Shown here one piece after another: positions 48,813-58,768 of a DNA stretch of 64,000 bases. The stretch lies in assembly GCA_902592275.1 (NCBI GenBank), contig CACJDW010000004.1, forward strand, positions 39,385-103,384, written 5' to 3'. This stretch comes from an uncultured Pelagibacteraceae bacterium (GTDB lineage Bacteria; Pseudomonadota; Alphaproteobacteria; Pelagibacterales; Pelagibacteraceae). Numbering within the stretch: the first letter of the stretch is position 1; the number at the start of each line of letters is the position of its first letter. A program made the position numbers and the translations under genes. Under the pieces are notes generated by a model. That model had not been told where the DNA came from. It saw only the letters and a program-made list of their open reading frames with translations, and did not search any database.

Positions 48813-50125
48813 GGTTTTGGTTTAAATTCGTGGAAGTTTTGTGTCATCGCTTCTGGGAAAAACATAACACATGCTAACACAATTAACTGAATTACTATAA
48901 ATGGAGCAAAACCTCTAAATATATCTGTTAACGAAATATGTGGAGGAGCAACTGATTTTAAATAAAAGGCGGCGGGCCCAAATGGTGGACTTAAAAATGA
49001 AACTTGCATGTTTACACAGAATAATATTCCAAACCAAATTGGATCAAATCCTAGAGCAATTACTATTGGTAAAAATACAGGCATTGCTAATAATACAATT
49101 CCAACCCAATCCATAAATGCTCCCATAATCAAAAACATAATCTGCATCATGAAGATTAAATACATTGGTTTTAAATCATAAGCCAAAATAGTTTCTGCTA
49201 CATATTTAGGACCTCCAGCAAGAGAATAAGCACCTGCTAAAACTGTAGCACCAAAAGTAATAGTTAAAATAGTTCCTGATGCTTTGAAAGTTCTTGTTAA
49301 TGCATCTTTAAATAAAAACCACGTAAGTTCTTTTCTTGCAAAAATTATAATTAATGTAGCAACTACTCCCATACCAGCTGCTTCTGTAATTCCTGTCATT
49401 CCAGAATAAATTGAACCTAATACAATTATCACAATACCAATAGGTGGTAAAAGACCTGGAAGGTATGACATTTTTTCTTTTAATGTTAAAGCTGGTTCAT
49501 CACTTAAAGGTGCTAAATGCGGTTGTAATCTTGTACGAATTAAAATGTATGTAATAATTAAACCTGAAATCATTAAACCAGGAACAATAGCTTCTTGGAA
49601 TAACATCGTAATAGAAGTCTCCGTTGTTAATCCATAAATAATTAAAACAATTGAAGGTGGTATCATTGTTCCCAAAGATCCTGATGCACAAATAATACCG
49701 ATCGACATATCCTGATCGTATTTTAATCTCAACATTTGAGGCAGTGCAATCAAACCTAATAAAACTATTTCTCCACCAATAATTCCACTCATCGCCGCCA
49801 TAATTGTTGCCATGATGGCAGTAACCACTCCTACTCCACCTCTAGTCTTTCTTAACCACGCATTTAAAGCGTCATAAAGATCTCTTGCGATGTTCGAACG
49901 TTCGAGCAAGGAGGCCATAAATATAAATAATGGAACAGATAAAAAGGAATAAGTGACAACAAGAGAATAGTATCTTGAAAGTAATATGCCTAATGCATGT
50001 TCACCTATGTATAAAAATACTAGTACTGCACCCATAAAACCAGATGCAAAACCCATTGGAACACCTATAGATATAAGCAATAATAATCCTACTATAAGTA
50101 TTATTGAAAGTGATCCTATATCCAT
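48809..50125 (-). CDS. dctM: TRAP transporter large permease (DctM)
   Basis: Multi-TM DctM-like; GGEIVLLGLIALPQML; GTMIPPSIVLIIYGL. Confidence 0.9.
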   Translation of the reverse strand: MDIGSLSIILIVGLLLLISIGVPMGFASGFMGAVLVFLYIGEHALGILLSRYYSLVVTYSFLSVPLFIFMASLLERSNIARDLYDALNAWLRKTRGGVGVVTAIMATIMAAMSGIIGGEIVLLGLIALPQMLRLKYDQDMSIGIICASGSLGTMIPPSIVLIIYGLTTETSITMLFQEAIVPGLMISGLIITYILIRTRLQPHLAPLSDEPALTLKEKMSYLPGLLPPIGIVIIVLGSIYSGMTGITEAAGMGVVATLIIIFARKELTWFLFKDALTRTFKASGTILTITFGATVLAGAYSLAGGPKYVAETILAYDLKPMYLIFMMQIMFLIMGAFMDWVGIVLLAMPVFLPIVIALGFDPIWFGILFCVNMQVSFLSPPFGPAAFYLKSVAPPHISLTDIFRGFAPFIVIQLIVLACVMFFPEAMTQNFHEFKPKP

Positions 50126-50126
50126 A

Positions 50127-50696
50127 TTATTTTAATTCTTTAGATGGATCGTATTGTTTTTCTTTTGGATTTCTCCAATCAATAATTAAATTATTTACTG
50201 ATTGAACTGCAATAAGAAATACACAGAGAAGTGTTAGCGGTTTCATAGTTGCGGGAATTGGTGGATCCCAATAAGTTGCAAACCTTTCCCAATTTATAAA
50301 TGATCTGTATGCATCTTCCATACCTCCATAAATTACAGCTGCTGCGAAAAGAACAATAATTAAAGTGCTGATTAGATCAAAAATTCTCTGTGTCGGTCTA
50401 CTAACCCAATCATACAATAATACTATTCTAATATGGCTTCTTAATCTTGTTGCATATATTCCGCCAACCAAATAACAAACACCAGCAAGCCATAAACACA
50501 ATTCATTTGCCCACAAAGTTGGTTTAAACAATACATATCTCATAAAAATTTCGTACATCATCACAATTACAATTACAGGAATTAAATATTTAATTGTGTG
50601 ACTTAAAAATAAGGAAACTCTATCAATCCAATTTATTGGAAAATCATCTTTACTCGCAACTTTTTCATTTTGTTCTTGTAATTCTTTATCGATCAT
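50127..50696 (-). CDS. dctQ: TRAP transporter small permease (DctQ)
   Basis: Four-TM DctQ-like, between dctM and dctP. Confidence 0.87.
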   Translation of the reverse strand: MIDKELQEQNEKVASKDDFPINWIDRVSLFLSHTIKYLIPVIVIVMMYEIFMRYVLFKPTLWANELCLWLAGVCYLVGGIYATRLRSHIRIVLLYDWVSRPTQRIFDLISTLIIVLFAAAVIYGGMEDAYRSFINWERFATYWDPPIPATMKPLTLLCVFLIAVQSVNNLIIDWRNPKEKQYDPSKELK

Positions 50697-50718
50697 TGCG
50701 TAAAAATTTATGTAATTC

Positions 50719-50740
50719 GAAGGGCCTTTTCAGGCCCTCC
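50719..50740 (-). terminator. Hairpin between dctP and dctQ (no clear T-run)
   Basis: GGAGGGCC-TGAAAA-GGCCCTTC on minus strand. Confidence 0.55.
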
Positions 50741-50752
50741 AAAATTTCTTTA

Positions 50753-51769
50753 TTACATGATACCGTTAGCTTTCATATAAGCTTTGTGTATCTCGATAAG
50801 TGCCGCAGCTTCTGGAGACTTAGTCTTCCATTCTTCCCAAGCAGCTAGAGCAGCTTGTCTGAATTTAAGTCTGTCTTCTCTAGACCAGTCATGAAGAGTA
50901 ACGCCCATCTCATTTAAAGCTTTAACAGCTTCAGCGTTTTTTCTTTCAACTAAGCTAGTGATAGTTCTTCCAGCAATTTCTATTGCAGCTAACATAGCAC
51001 CTTGCTCATGTTTCTTTAACTTCTTCCATACTTTCGTATTACAAGCTAAGTGGTCAGCTGGCATAGAGTGGAAACCTGGGTATGTAGCATATTTATTTTG
51101 CTCATAGTGTCCACCTGCATAGTTAGTAGCTAAAGATGAATAATCAGCACCGTCGATTAGACCAGTTTGTAAAGCAGTTGGAACTTCACCAAAGTCCATT
51201 ACGATTGGCTTAGCACCTAATGCTGTAAAGATCATACTTTCCATTCCTGGAGGTGATCTAAATTTGAAGTCTTTCAATGAAGCAACATCTGGAATTGGTC
51301 TGCTAGATATTAAAGACTCATGTCCTGGTATCCACCAACCAATTAGTGTCATTCCATATTTGTTGTAAAGTGCATCAACAGCTTCTTGAGCTCCTGGGAA
51401 ATTCAAGAATTCATATTGCTGATATGGGTTATCGTATCCACCCATTACATCACCTGCGAATTGGAACGCTGCATTTTTACCAGTTTGGTAACCAGCACCA
51501 GTCATATCACAATCAATAATTCCAGTTTGTGCAGAGTTAAACACCTCAGCAGATTTACCTGTTACTGATGATGAGTAGAACATTTCTACTTTTAAGCTTC
51601 CGCCAGAAAACTTCTCTACGTTTTTAGCGAATTGAGCAGCAACTTCACCATTTGGTGAACTAGCTGTAAAGTGTGTTTCAATCTTTAAAGTCTTTGCATT
51701 TGCAGAGCCAAATAAAGCAACTGAAACAATAGCTACAGCTGCTATAGTTTTAGATATAAGTTTAAACAT
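50753..51769 (-). CDS. dctP: TRAP transporter substrate-binding protein (DctP); likely start MFKLISKTI
   Basis: Signal peptide; TLKIETHFTASSPNGEVAAQFAKNVEKFSGGSLKVEMFYSSSV. Confidence 0.9.
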   Translation of the reverse strand: MFKLISKTIAAVAIVSVALFGSANAKTLKIETHFTASSPNGEVAAQFAKNVEKFSGGSLKVEMFYSSSVTGKSAEVFNSAQTGIIDCDMTGAGYQTGKNAAFQFAGDVMGGYDNPYQQYEFLNFPGAQEAVDALYNKYGMTLIGWWIPGHESLISSRPIPDVASLKDFKFRSPPGMESMIFTALGAKPIVMDFGEVPTALQTGLIDGADYSSLATNYAGGHYEQNKYATYPGFHSMPADHLACNTKVWKKLKKHEQGAMLAAIEIAGRTITSLVERKNAEAVKALNEMGVTLHDWSREDRLKFRQAALAAWEEWKTKSPEAAALIEIHKAYMKANGIM

Positions 51770-51872
51770 TATCTTCCTCTCGTTTATGTTTTTTCGAAAG
51801 TTAATCATAAAAGATTTTTGAGATCAATAATTTCGTTTAACATTTATATATAGAAATTATATATATTAACTA

Positions 51873-51889
51873 AACAACTTATAGTTGTT
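51873..51889. promoter_or_regulatory. Inverted repeat AACAACT-TAT-AGTTGTT
   Basis: Perfect 7-bp arms in the gap between the hydroxyacid dehydrogenase and dctP. Confidence 0.35.
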
Positions 51890-52858
51890 CTAAACTACTT
51901 CTGAAATAAGAGGTTTTTTGTTAAAAAAACAGAATATATTGTCGACAGCCATCATGCTCATAGCTAATCTTGTTTCATGTGTTGCACTTCCTATGTGAGG
52001 TAAAACAAAACAATTATCTAATTTTAAATATCTTTTATCTAAATTTGGCTCATTATTAAAAACATCTAGACCTGCTGCATAAATTTTTTTATTTTCGAGC
52101 GCATTTATCAAAGCGTCATCATCAATCGTTGATCCTCTTGAGGTATTTATTACAACAGCATGTTTTGGTAACAAGCTTATTGTTGAAGAATTAAGAATAT
52201 GTTTAGTTTCAGCTGTTGCTGGTGTGTGTATACTAATAAAGTCACACTCAGGTAGCATAGTTTTAATATCAGAAAAATATTTAGCTCCATCCTCTAAATC
52301 ATCAGATAGTTTATTTCTATTGTAATAAATTATCTTCATACCAAAAGCTTTAGCACATTTTGCAGCCATTCTTCCGATACGCCCCATACCAATAATACCT
52401 AAGGTTTTACCTGTAACAGAATTTCCAATCATGAATTTAGTTAAATCTGGTTTTTGATTTTTCCAATCATCAGCTCTAACTAAATTGTAAGCTTCACCAA
52501 TTCTTCTAGATGCAGCCAAAATCAAAAGTATTGTAGTTTCAGCTACCGCCTCATTTAATACATCTGGAGTATTTGTTACTTTAATTTTTTTTTCTTCAGC
52601 AGATTTAATTGAAATATTATCATAGCCAACACCAACCTGAGCTATAATTTTTAATTTGCCATTTAAATTTTTAAAAAAATTTTCACCAATTTTATCAAAA
52701 CCTGTTGATATCATTCCATCATAATCATTAACAATTTTAATTAATTCGCTTTCTGGAATAGGTTCGTCTTTTGGATTAAGAGTTACTTCAAATTCTTTTT
52801 GAAGTTTTTCCTCTGCTAAATCAGATATTTTTCTAGAAACTAATATTTTTGGCTTCAT
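51890..52858 (-). CDS. D-2-hydroxyacid dehydrogenase (glyoxylate/hydroxypyruvate reductase-like)
   Basis: VGVGYDNISIKSAEEKKIKVTNTPDVL; GKTLGIIGMGRIGRMAAKCAKAFGM; NTSRGSTIDDDALI. Confidence 0.9.
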   Translation of the reverse strand: MKPKILVSRKISDLAEEKLQKEFEVTLNPKDEPIPESELIKIVNDYDGMISTGFDKIGENFFKNLNGKLKIIAQVGVGYDNISIKSAEEKKIKVTNTPDVLNEAVAETTILLILAASRRIGEAYNLVRADDWKNQKPDLTKFMIGNSVTGKTLGIIGMGRIGRMAAKCAKAFGMKIIYYNRNKLSDDLEDGAKYFSDIKTMLPECDFISIHTPATAETKHILNSSTISLLPKHAVVINTSRGSTIDDDALINALENKKIYAAGLDVFNNEPNLDKRYLKLDNCFVLPHIGSATHETRLAMSMMAVDNIFCFFNKKPLISEVV

Positions 52859-52859
52859 A

Positions 52860-54644
52860 TTAGTGAGAATCTCTTGGTAAACCTTTGGTATGTGATACGT
52901 CTAAATATTTACCTCGAGAATTAATGCATGCACCATCATCCAATTGACCAACAGTATTTCTAAATATTTCCTGCCAAGGAGTTTGATTATTTGGTTTAAA
53001 TACTTTTTTATTTTTTCTTCGTTTTTTAAATTCAGCTTGAGAAATCAATAAATCAACTCTTCTTTTATTCAGGTCTATTTTTATTTTGTCATAAGTTTTA
53101 ACAATTCCTAGATCTCCACCTACTGCTGACTCTGGTGAAACATGAAGTATTGATGGACTTTCTGATGTTCCACTTTGTCTTCCGTCTCCAAGAGTTGGAA
53201 GATGTCTTATTCCTTTTTTTAATAATCTGTCTGGTGGTTGCATATTAACTACTTCAGCTGATCCAGGATAACCAACAGGTCCGCAACCTCTAATAATTAA
53301 TAGAGAGTTTTCATCTATCTTTAACTTCTTATCATTAAGTCTTTTATGATAATCCTCAGGACCTTCAAAAACTATAGCTTTACATTCAAAAACATTTGGG
53401 TGTTTAGGGTTTGATAAATATTGATCTCTAAATTCTTTACTAATTACAGATGTTTTCATGATAGCAGATGAGAAAAAGTTGCTTTTCATAACTAAAAAAC
53501 CAGCTTTTTCAGTCAATGCATTCTTTAATGTTTTAATTACTTTGTTATCTACATCAACTTTCTTTCTTAAATTTTCTCCTACAGTTTTTCCTGTAACTGT
53601 CTTTATGTTTGTGTGAATTTTTTTGTTTTTAATTAACTCCTTCATTACAGCAGGTATTGCTCCAGCTCTGTGAAAACTTTCCATTAAGTATTCTCCTGCA
53701 GGTTGGCAATTTACCAATAAAGGAATGTTGTGCCCAAGTTTTTGCCAATCAGAAAGATCAAATTTAATTCCCATATGTTTTGCAATAGCACTTAGATGAG
53801 CTGTACAATTACTAGATCCACCAATAGCACTTGCAACAACTACTGCATTTTCAAAAGCTTTACGTGTCATAATTTTTGATGGGGTTAAATCTTCATGAAC
53901 CATTCCAACGATTCTCTTTCCTGTTTCGTAAGAAATTTGTTCTCTTTCCCTATAAGGAGCTGGAATAACAGCACCCCCTGGTAAAGACATACCTAATGCT
54001 TCAGCAACAGAGTTCATTGAGGAAGCTGTTCCCATTGTATTACAATGTCCAGCACTCGGTGCAGAAGATGCAACCATATCCATAAATTCTTCGTATTTAA
54101 TTTCTCCTTTGGCTAACATTTTTCTCGCTTCCCAAACTACCATTCCTGAACCAGCTAATTTTCCTTTATAAACTCCATCTAACATTGGACCGCCTGATAA
54201 AACTATTGCAGGAATGTTTACTGTAGCAGCCGCCATTAAAGCTGCCGGAGTAGTTTTATCACATCCTGTTGTTAAGATAACTCCATCAATTGGGTATCCA
54301 TACAAAACTTCAACTAGTGACAAATAAGAAAGATTTCTATCCAACATTGCTGTCGGTCTTTTTCCAGTTTCTTGAATTGGGTGAGTGGGAAATTCCATTG
54401 GTATGCCACCTGCTCTTCTAATTCCATCTTTTATTCTTTTACTCAAAGACATAAAATGTCTATTGCATGGAGATAGATCACTGCCAGATTGCGCTATTCC
54501 TATAATTGGATTGCCAGATTGTAATTCTTTTCTTGTAAGACCATAATTTAAATACCTTTCTAGATATAAGGCCGTCATGTCAGGGTTTTTTGGATTATTG
54601 AACCACTGTTGACTTCGGAAACTCTTTTTTCTTTTTTTAGGCAT
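52860..54644 (-). CDS. IlvD/Edd-family dehydratase (sugar acid dehydratase-like)
   Basis: GIAQSGSDLSPCNRHF; LTTGCDKTTPAALMAA; SAGHCNTMGTASSMN; SGTSESPSILHVSPE. Confidence 0.9.
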   Translation of the reverse strand: MPKKRKKSFRSQQWFNNPKNPDMTALYLERYLNYGLTRKELQSGNPIIGIAQSGSDLSPCNRHFMSLSKRIKDGIRRAGGIPMEFPTHPIQETGKRPTAMLDRNLSYLSLVEVLYGYPIDGVILTTGCDKTTPAALMAAATVNIPAIVLSGGPMLDGVYKGKLAGSGMVVWEARKMLAKGEIKYEEFMDMVASSAPSAGHCNTMGTASSMNSVAEALGMSLPGGAVIPAPYREREQISYETGKRIVGMVHEDLTPSKIMTRKAFENAVVVASAIGGSSNCTAHLSAIAKHMGIKFDLSDWQKLGHNIPLLVNCQPAGEYLMESFHRAGAIPAVMKELIKNKKIHTNIKTVTGKTVGENLRKKVDVDNKVIKTLKNALTEKAGFLVMKSNFFSSAIMKTSVISKEFRDQYLSNPKHPNVFECKAIVFEGPEDYHKRLNDKKLKIDENSLLIIRGCGPVGYPGSAEVVNMQPPDRLLKKGIRHLPTLGDGRQSGTSESPSILHVSPESAVGGDLGIVKTYDKIKIDLNKRRVDLLISQAEFKKRRKNKKVFKPNNQTPWQEIFRNTVGQLDDGACINSRGKYLDVSHTKGLPRDSH

Positions 54645-54690
54645 AATTTAAATAATGGTTTGTTTAAGTTATTGGTTATATAATAAATTT

Positions 54691-56196
54691 ATGAATAATC
54701 TAATAGTTTTAAACAAGAATGACAATGTGGGTGTTAGCCAATTTATTATTCCTGAAAAAACTAAAATTGAAGGTCATGAGATCAGCACTATTGATCCAAT
54801 CCCTTTTGGACACAAAGTTTGTTTAAAAACTATTAAAAAAGGTGATCCAATCATAAAATATGATCAAATTATTGGATTTGCTTTAAATGATATTGAACCA
54901 GGACAACATGTTCATTCTCATAATTTAGAATTTAGAGAATTTAAAAGAGATTTTAAAGTTACAGATAAAAAACATGTTATTGATGAAAAAGCAGACACCT
55001 TCTTTAATGGAATTTTAAGAGATAATGGACAAGTTGCTACCAGAAATTACATTGGAATTGTAAGTACTGTAAATTGCTCAGCTACTGTCACTAAAATGAT
55101 AGTTGAGAGGATTAAATATTCTGACATTTTAAAAGATTACCCAAATATTGATGGCATAGTTCCAATTACTCACTCAACAGGATGTGGAATGAATACTGAA
55201 AGTGAAGGAATGCAAATTTTTCAAAGAACTATAGATGGATTTAAAAATCATCCCAATTTTTCTCATGTTTTTGTTATAGGTTTAGGATGCGAATGTGCTC
55301 AAGTCAGTTTGTTTGATGAGTCTTTAAAGAAACATAACCGAATTCATTTTCTAACAATCCAAGATGAAGGTGGAACTAAAAAAATAGTAGAGAAGGTATT
55401 GTCTCAAATTAAAAATTTGCTTTCAGAAGCTAATAATGTTCAAAGAACTTCACAACCAGTAAGTCATTTAACTTTAGCTCTTCAGTGTGGTGGTTCAGAT
55501 GGATATTCAGGAATAACTGCAAATCCTGCACTAGGAGTTGCAGCAGATCTCTTAGTTAAAAAAGGTGGAAGTTCAATTTTATCCGAAACTCCAGAGATTT
55601 ATGGAGCCGAACATTTATTAATTAATAGAGCAAGCTCACAAGAAACTGCTGATAAACTTATTAAAAGAATTGAATGGTGGAAACATTATACTTCAATCAA
55701 TAACAGTTCGATGGACAATAATCCTGCGCCAGGAAATAAAAAGGGTGGTCTAACAACCATATTAGAAAAATCCTTAGGCGCTGTTGCAAAAGGAGGAAAC
55801 TCAATCCTTCAAGATGTATTGCATTATGCTGAACCTTTAAAAAATAAAGGTTTCAATTTTATGGATTCTCCTGGTTATGATCCTGTATCTGTGACTGGTC
55901 AAGTTGCATCAGGTGCTAATGTTATTTGTTTTACAACAGGACGTGGATCTTGCTTTGGCTGTAAACCAGTTCCAAGTTTAAAACTTTCAACAAACTCAGC
56001 GATGTTTGAAAGAATGTCAGAAGATATGGATATTAATTGTGGTACAATTGCTGAAGGAAAAGAAAAAGTTGAAGAAGTTGGTCAAAAAATATTTGAATTA
56101 GTTGTAAATACTGCCTCAGGGAATAAATCAAAAAGTGAAATCAACGGCTACGGTGACGAGGAGTTTAATCCTTGGCAAGTTGGCGTTGTAATGTAA
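54691..56196 (+). CDS. Altronate/galactarate dehydratase family (UxaA/GarD-like)
   Basis: N-terminal SAF-like domain; GILRDNGQVATRNYIGIVSTVNCSATV; TGRGSCFGCKPVPSLKLSTN. Confidence 0.88.
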   Translation: MNNLIVLNKNDNVGVSQFIIPEKTKIEGHEISTIDPIPFGHKVCLKTIKKGDPIIKYDQIIGFALNDIEPGQHVHSHNLEFREFKRDFKVTDKKHVIDEKADTFFNGILRDNGQVATRNYIGIVSTVNCSATVTKMIVERIKYSDILKDYPNIDGIVPITHSTGCGMNTESEGMQIFQRTIDGFKNHPNFSHVFVIGLGCECAQVSLFDESLKKHNRIHFLTIQDEGGTKKIVEKVLSQIKNLLSEANNVQRTSQPVSHLTLALQCGGSDGYSGITANPALGVAADLLVKKGGSSILSETPEIYGAEHLLINRASSQETADKLIKRIEWWKHYTSINNSSMDNNPAPGNKKGGLTTILEKSLGAVAKGGNSILQDVLHYAEPLKNKGFNFMDSPGYDPVSVTGQVASGANVICFTTGRGSCFGCKPVPSLKLSTNSAMFERMSEDMDINCGTIAEGKEKVEEVGQKIFELVVNTASGNKSKSEINGYGDEEFNPWQVGVVM

Positions 56197-56208
56197 TTTA
56201 TTTTTCCT

Positions 56209-57075
56209 GTGCCTCAACAAACATCCTTAATTAACGTAATTTTATTAGCCGCTGGTGGATTTTTTATGTTTGTTTGTATGGACTCTACAGCAAAATATCT
56301 TGGAACAGTAATGCCAGTTACTCAAGCAATTTGGGGGAGATTTTTTTTTCACTTGGTATCTTTAATTATATTTTTTTTAATTTTTAAGCCAAAAGTTAAT
56401 TTGAAAAAAAATTTTAAAGTCCAAATAATTAGATCAATATTAATGGTCACTGCCACCTCGTTTATGTTTTATTCTTTGCAGAAATTTGACTTGGTAGATA
56501 TTTATGTTGTTTTCTTTACAGCTCCTCTAATCGTTTCACTACTTTCAGCATACTTCTTAAAAGATATCTTAAGTACAAAAGGTATATTTTTAATGTTATT
56601 GAGCTTTGGCTCGATTGTTTATTCACTAGGTCCAAGTATGAGAATATTTAGTTTAGATTTAATATTCCCTATTGTTCCTCCAATTTGCTGGGCTCTTTAT
56701 CAATTTTTTACAAAAGTTGTATCAGGCGATAACGATCCATTTGCTGCTATATTTTATACTTCAATTTTAGGTGCAATAATTTTTAGTATTTTTATATTTT
56801 TTAATTGGGTGCCATTAGAGAAGAATATCTTTTGGCTTTATTTGGTAATTCTAGGTGTGGCAGGTTTTGTAAGTCATTCTTTAATTATATATGCAATACA
56901 ACTTTCTAACTTGTCATTTGTAACTAATTTTCAATATTCTCAATTAGTTTGGTCTACAATTATTAATTTCTTAATTTTCGGCGTACCTTTTGATTATAAT
57001 AAAATTGTTGGGGTGATAGGAATTATTGTTTTTGGTATTATGTTCATAAGAACAGAAGGTAAAAAAAGTTATTAG
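56209..57075 (+). CDS. EamA/DMT-family transporter
   Basis: 10-TM EamA pattern; FMFVCMDSTAKYLGTVMPVTQAIWGRFFFH; GTG start. Confidence 0.87.
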   Translation: MPQQTSLINVILLAAGGFFMFVCMDSTAKYLGTVMPVTQAIWGRFFFHLVSLIIFFLIFKPKVNLKKNFKVQIIRSILMVTATSFMFYSLQKFDLVDIYVVFFTAPLIVSLLSAYFLKDILSTKGIFLMLLSFGSIVYSLGPSMRIFSLDLIFPIVPPICWALYQFFTKVVSGDNDPFAAIFYTSILGAIIFSIFIFFNWVPLEKNIFWLYLVILGVAGFVSHSLIIYAIQLSNLSFVTNFQYSQLVWSTIINFLIFGVPFDYNKIVGVIGIIVFGIMFIRTEGKKSY

Positions 57076-57085
57076 TGAGGTTTGA

Positions 57086-57943
57086 ATGAAAAATATAGGT
57101 TTTGTTGGTGTTGGATATATGGGCTATGGAATAGCTAAAAATATTTTAAAACACAAAAATAAACTCTTTGTAATTGCTAATAAAAATAGAAAACCAATTG
57201 AGAAAATTGTTAGCGATGGAGCTGAAGAAGTAAAATCTTTTGAAGACTTTTCTAGTAAAAATTTAGATGCGATGTTTATGTGTGTTACCAACACTCCTAT
57301 AGCAAAATTAATTTCTGAAAAAATTTCTACGGTGTTAGATAGTAAAACTTTAATTATTGATATCACTACTCACAACAAAACTGGCTCAATGGAAACTGAG
57401 AAAATATTCAAAGCAAAAAATATTAATTATGTTGAATGTCCTGTAATGGGAGGACCTGTTCAAGCTGAGGAAGGTATATTGGGAGGAATTGTTGGAGCAT
57501 CAGATGAAAATTTTAAAATTGCTGAGCCATACTTTAATTTTTTCTGTAAAGAATATTTTCATTTTGGACCTGTTGGTATGGGTGCGAAATCTAAGCTTTT
57601 AAATAATTTTTTATCCCTTGGAAATGCTGCATTAGTCAATCATTTGGCTAAAAGTGCTACAGAGATGGGTTTAGACTTAAAAAAAGTATTTGATGTTGCA
57701 AAACTTGGTTCTGGAAATTCTGCAGCACTTAATAGAGTTTTTGATAATCTGTTAAAAGGTGATTTTACTGGATTTAAATTTACGGCAAGTAATTCTGTAA
57801 AAGATTTAACTTATATTCAAGACTTGTTAAAAGATTTTCCTGAAGCTGAAAAAGTTGCTGAAGTAAATAAAAATTATTTTCAAAAAGCTGTTGATGACGG
57901 TTACGGTGAAAATTTTATCAGTGAATTAATAAATAAAAAATAA
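57086..57943 (+). CDS. 3-hydroxyisobutyrate dehydrogenase-family protein
   Basis: IGFVGVGYMGYGIAKNIL; VECPVMGGPVQAEEGILGGIVG; GMGAKSKLLNNFLSLGN. Confidence 0.88.
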   Translation: MKNIGFVGVGYMGYGIAKNILKHKNKLFVIANKNRKPIEKIVSDGAEEVKSFEDFSSKNLDAMFMCVTNTPIAKLISEKISTVLDSKTLIIDITTHNKTGSMETEKIFKAKNINYVECPVMGGPVQAEEGILGGIVGASDENFKIAEPYFNFFCKEYFHFGPVGMGAKSKLLNNFLSLGNAALVNHLAKSATEMGLDLKKVFDVAKLGSGNSAALNRVFDNLLKGDFTGFKFTASNSVKDLTYIQDLLKDFPEAEKVAEVNKNYFQKAVDDGYGENFISELINKK

Positions 57944-58068
57944 TTTTGGAAGTAACTTAAGTTAGCGGGAATCTACTAAAGCACTAGGTTGTATTCAATA
58001 AATATATTTGCACAAAATCAAAATAAATTAATTGAAATTGTATAAATTATAATTACCTTTTTTATATA

Positions 58069-58219
58069 AGGAGGTTTATGTTAATACTTTCACCACCTGA
58101 TACTTAGCTGAACAGCTCATATTTCAAAAATATAACGAAAAATAAATTCCTCTCGGAATTATAATGCCAAAGAGGCGATATAAGGGAGCTCTTTAGGTAT
58201 ACACTTAAAGAGCGAACCC
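58069..58219 (+). ncRNA. Candidate structured RNA (unidentified)
   Basis: String of hairpins in a 284-bp gap between convergent genes: AGGAGGT/ACCACCT, AGCT-AGCT, ATATTT-AAATAT, AATTCC-TCTC-GGAATT, GCTCTTTA-TAAAGAGC closed by GGG/CCC. Confidence 0.45.
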
Positions 58220-58227
58220 TTTAAAAA

Positions 58228-58755
58228 CTAATTTACAGATTTTAATATTTCTAGTGGAAGTGGAGCTTCTGGGTATTTTTTTTGACACAACTTTTCGTAG
58301 TTTTCACAAAAACTCATAATAGTTTTTTGAACTTCTTTTTTATTTTTATTTAAAAGATTAAGCTCTTTAATTAATTCACTGCAATTTTTTTCTAATTCTT
58401 TTATTTGCTCTCCTGAAAAAAATTCTCCTGTTTCTATTTCCCAATACGTGTCTTCAAGCTCATCATCAGTTAAATCATTTAATTTTTTCTGCAATAATTT
58501 AATAGTTTCGTCCTCTGTTGCCTTATCTCTCATAGGAGAATCTTTAAGTTTTCCAAGGCATTTATCTCTTAATCCATCAATGAAATGAAAATAAGGTTTA
58601 CCTTCTGAAAAATCTTTAAAGTGATTTGTGTTAAAATATTTATCAATAGCTGTTTCTGTTGAAACCTTCTCTTTGCCCTTAATAATAGCTATCTGAACAT
58701 AAACTTCTTGGCTAATATATTCTTCAATATGATCTTTAACTTTTTGAGGTATCAT
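58228..58755 (-). CDS. Hypothetical protein
   Basis: 175 aa, charged, C-terminal coiled-coil-like segment. Confidence 0.55.
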   Translation of the reverse strand: MIPQKVKDHIEEYISQEVYVQIAIIKGKEKVSTETAIDKYFNTNHFKDFSEGKPYFHFIDGLRDKCLGKLKDSPMRDKATEDETIKLLQKKLNDLTDDELEDTYWEIETGEFFSGEQIKELEKNCSELIKELNLLNKNKKEVQKTIMSFCENYEKLCQKKYPEAPLPLEILKSVN

Positions 58756-58768
58756 TCTTACTCAATAA

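Noticed and set aside
57944-58227. tRNA, tmRNA, 6S or SRP RNA in the structured gap
   Set aside because: No cloverleaf, CCA end, tmRNA tag or SRP/6S hallmark visible; left as unidentified candidate RNA
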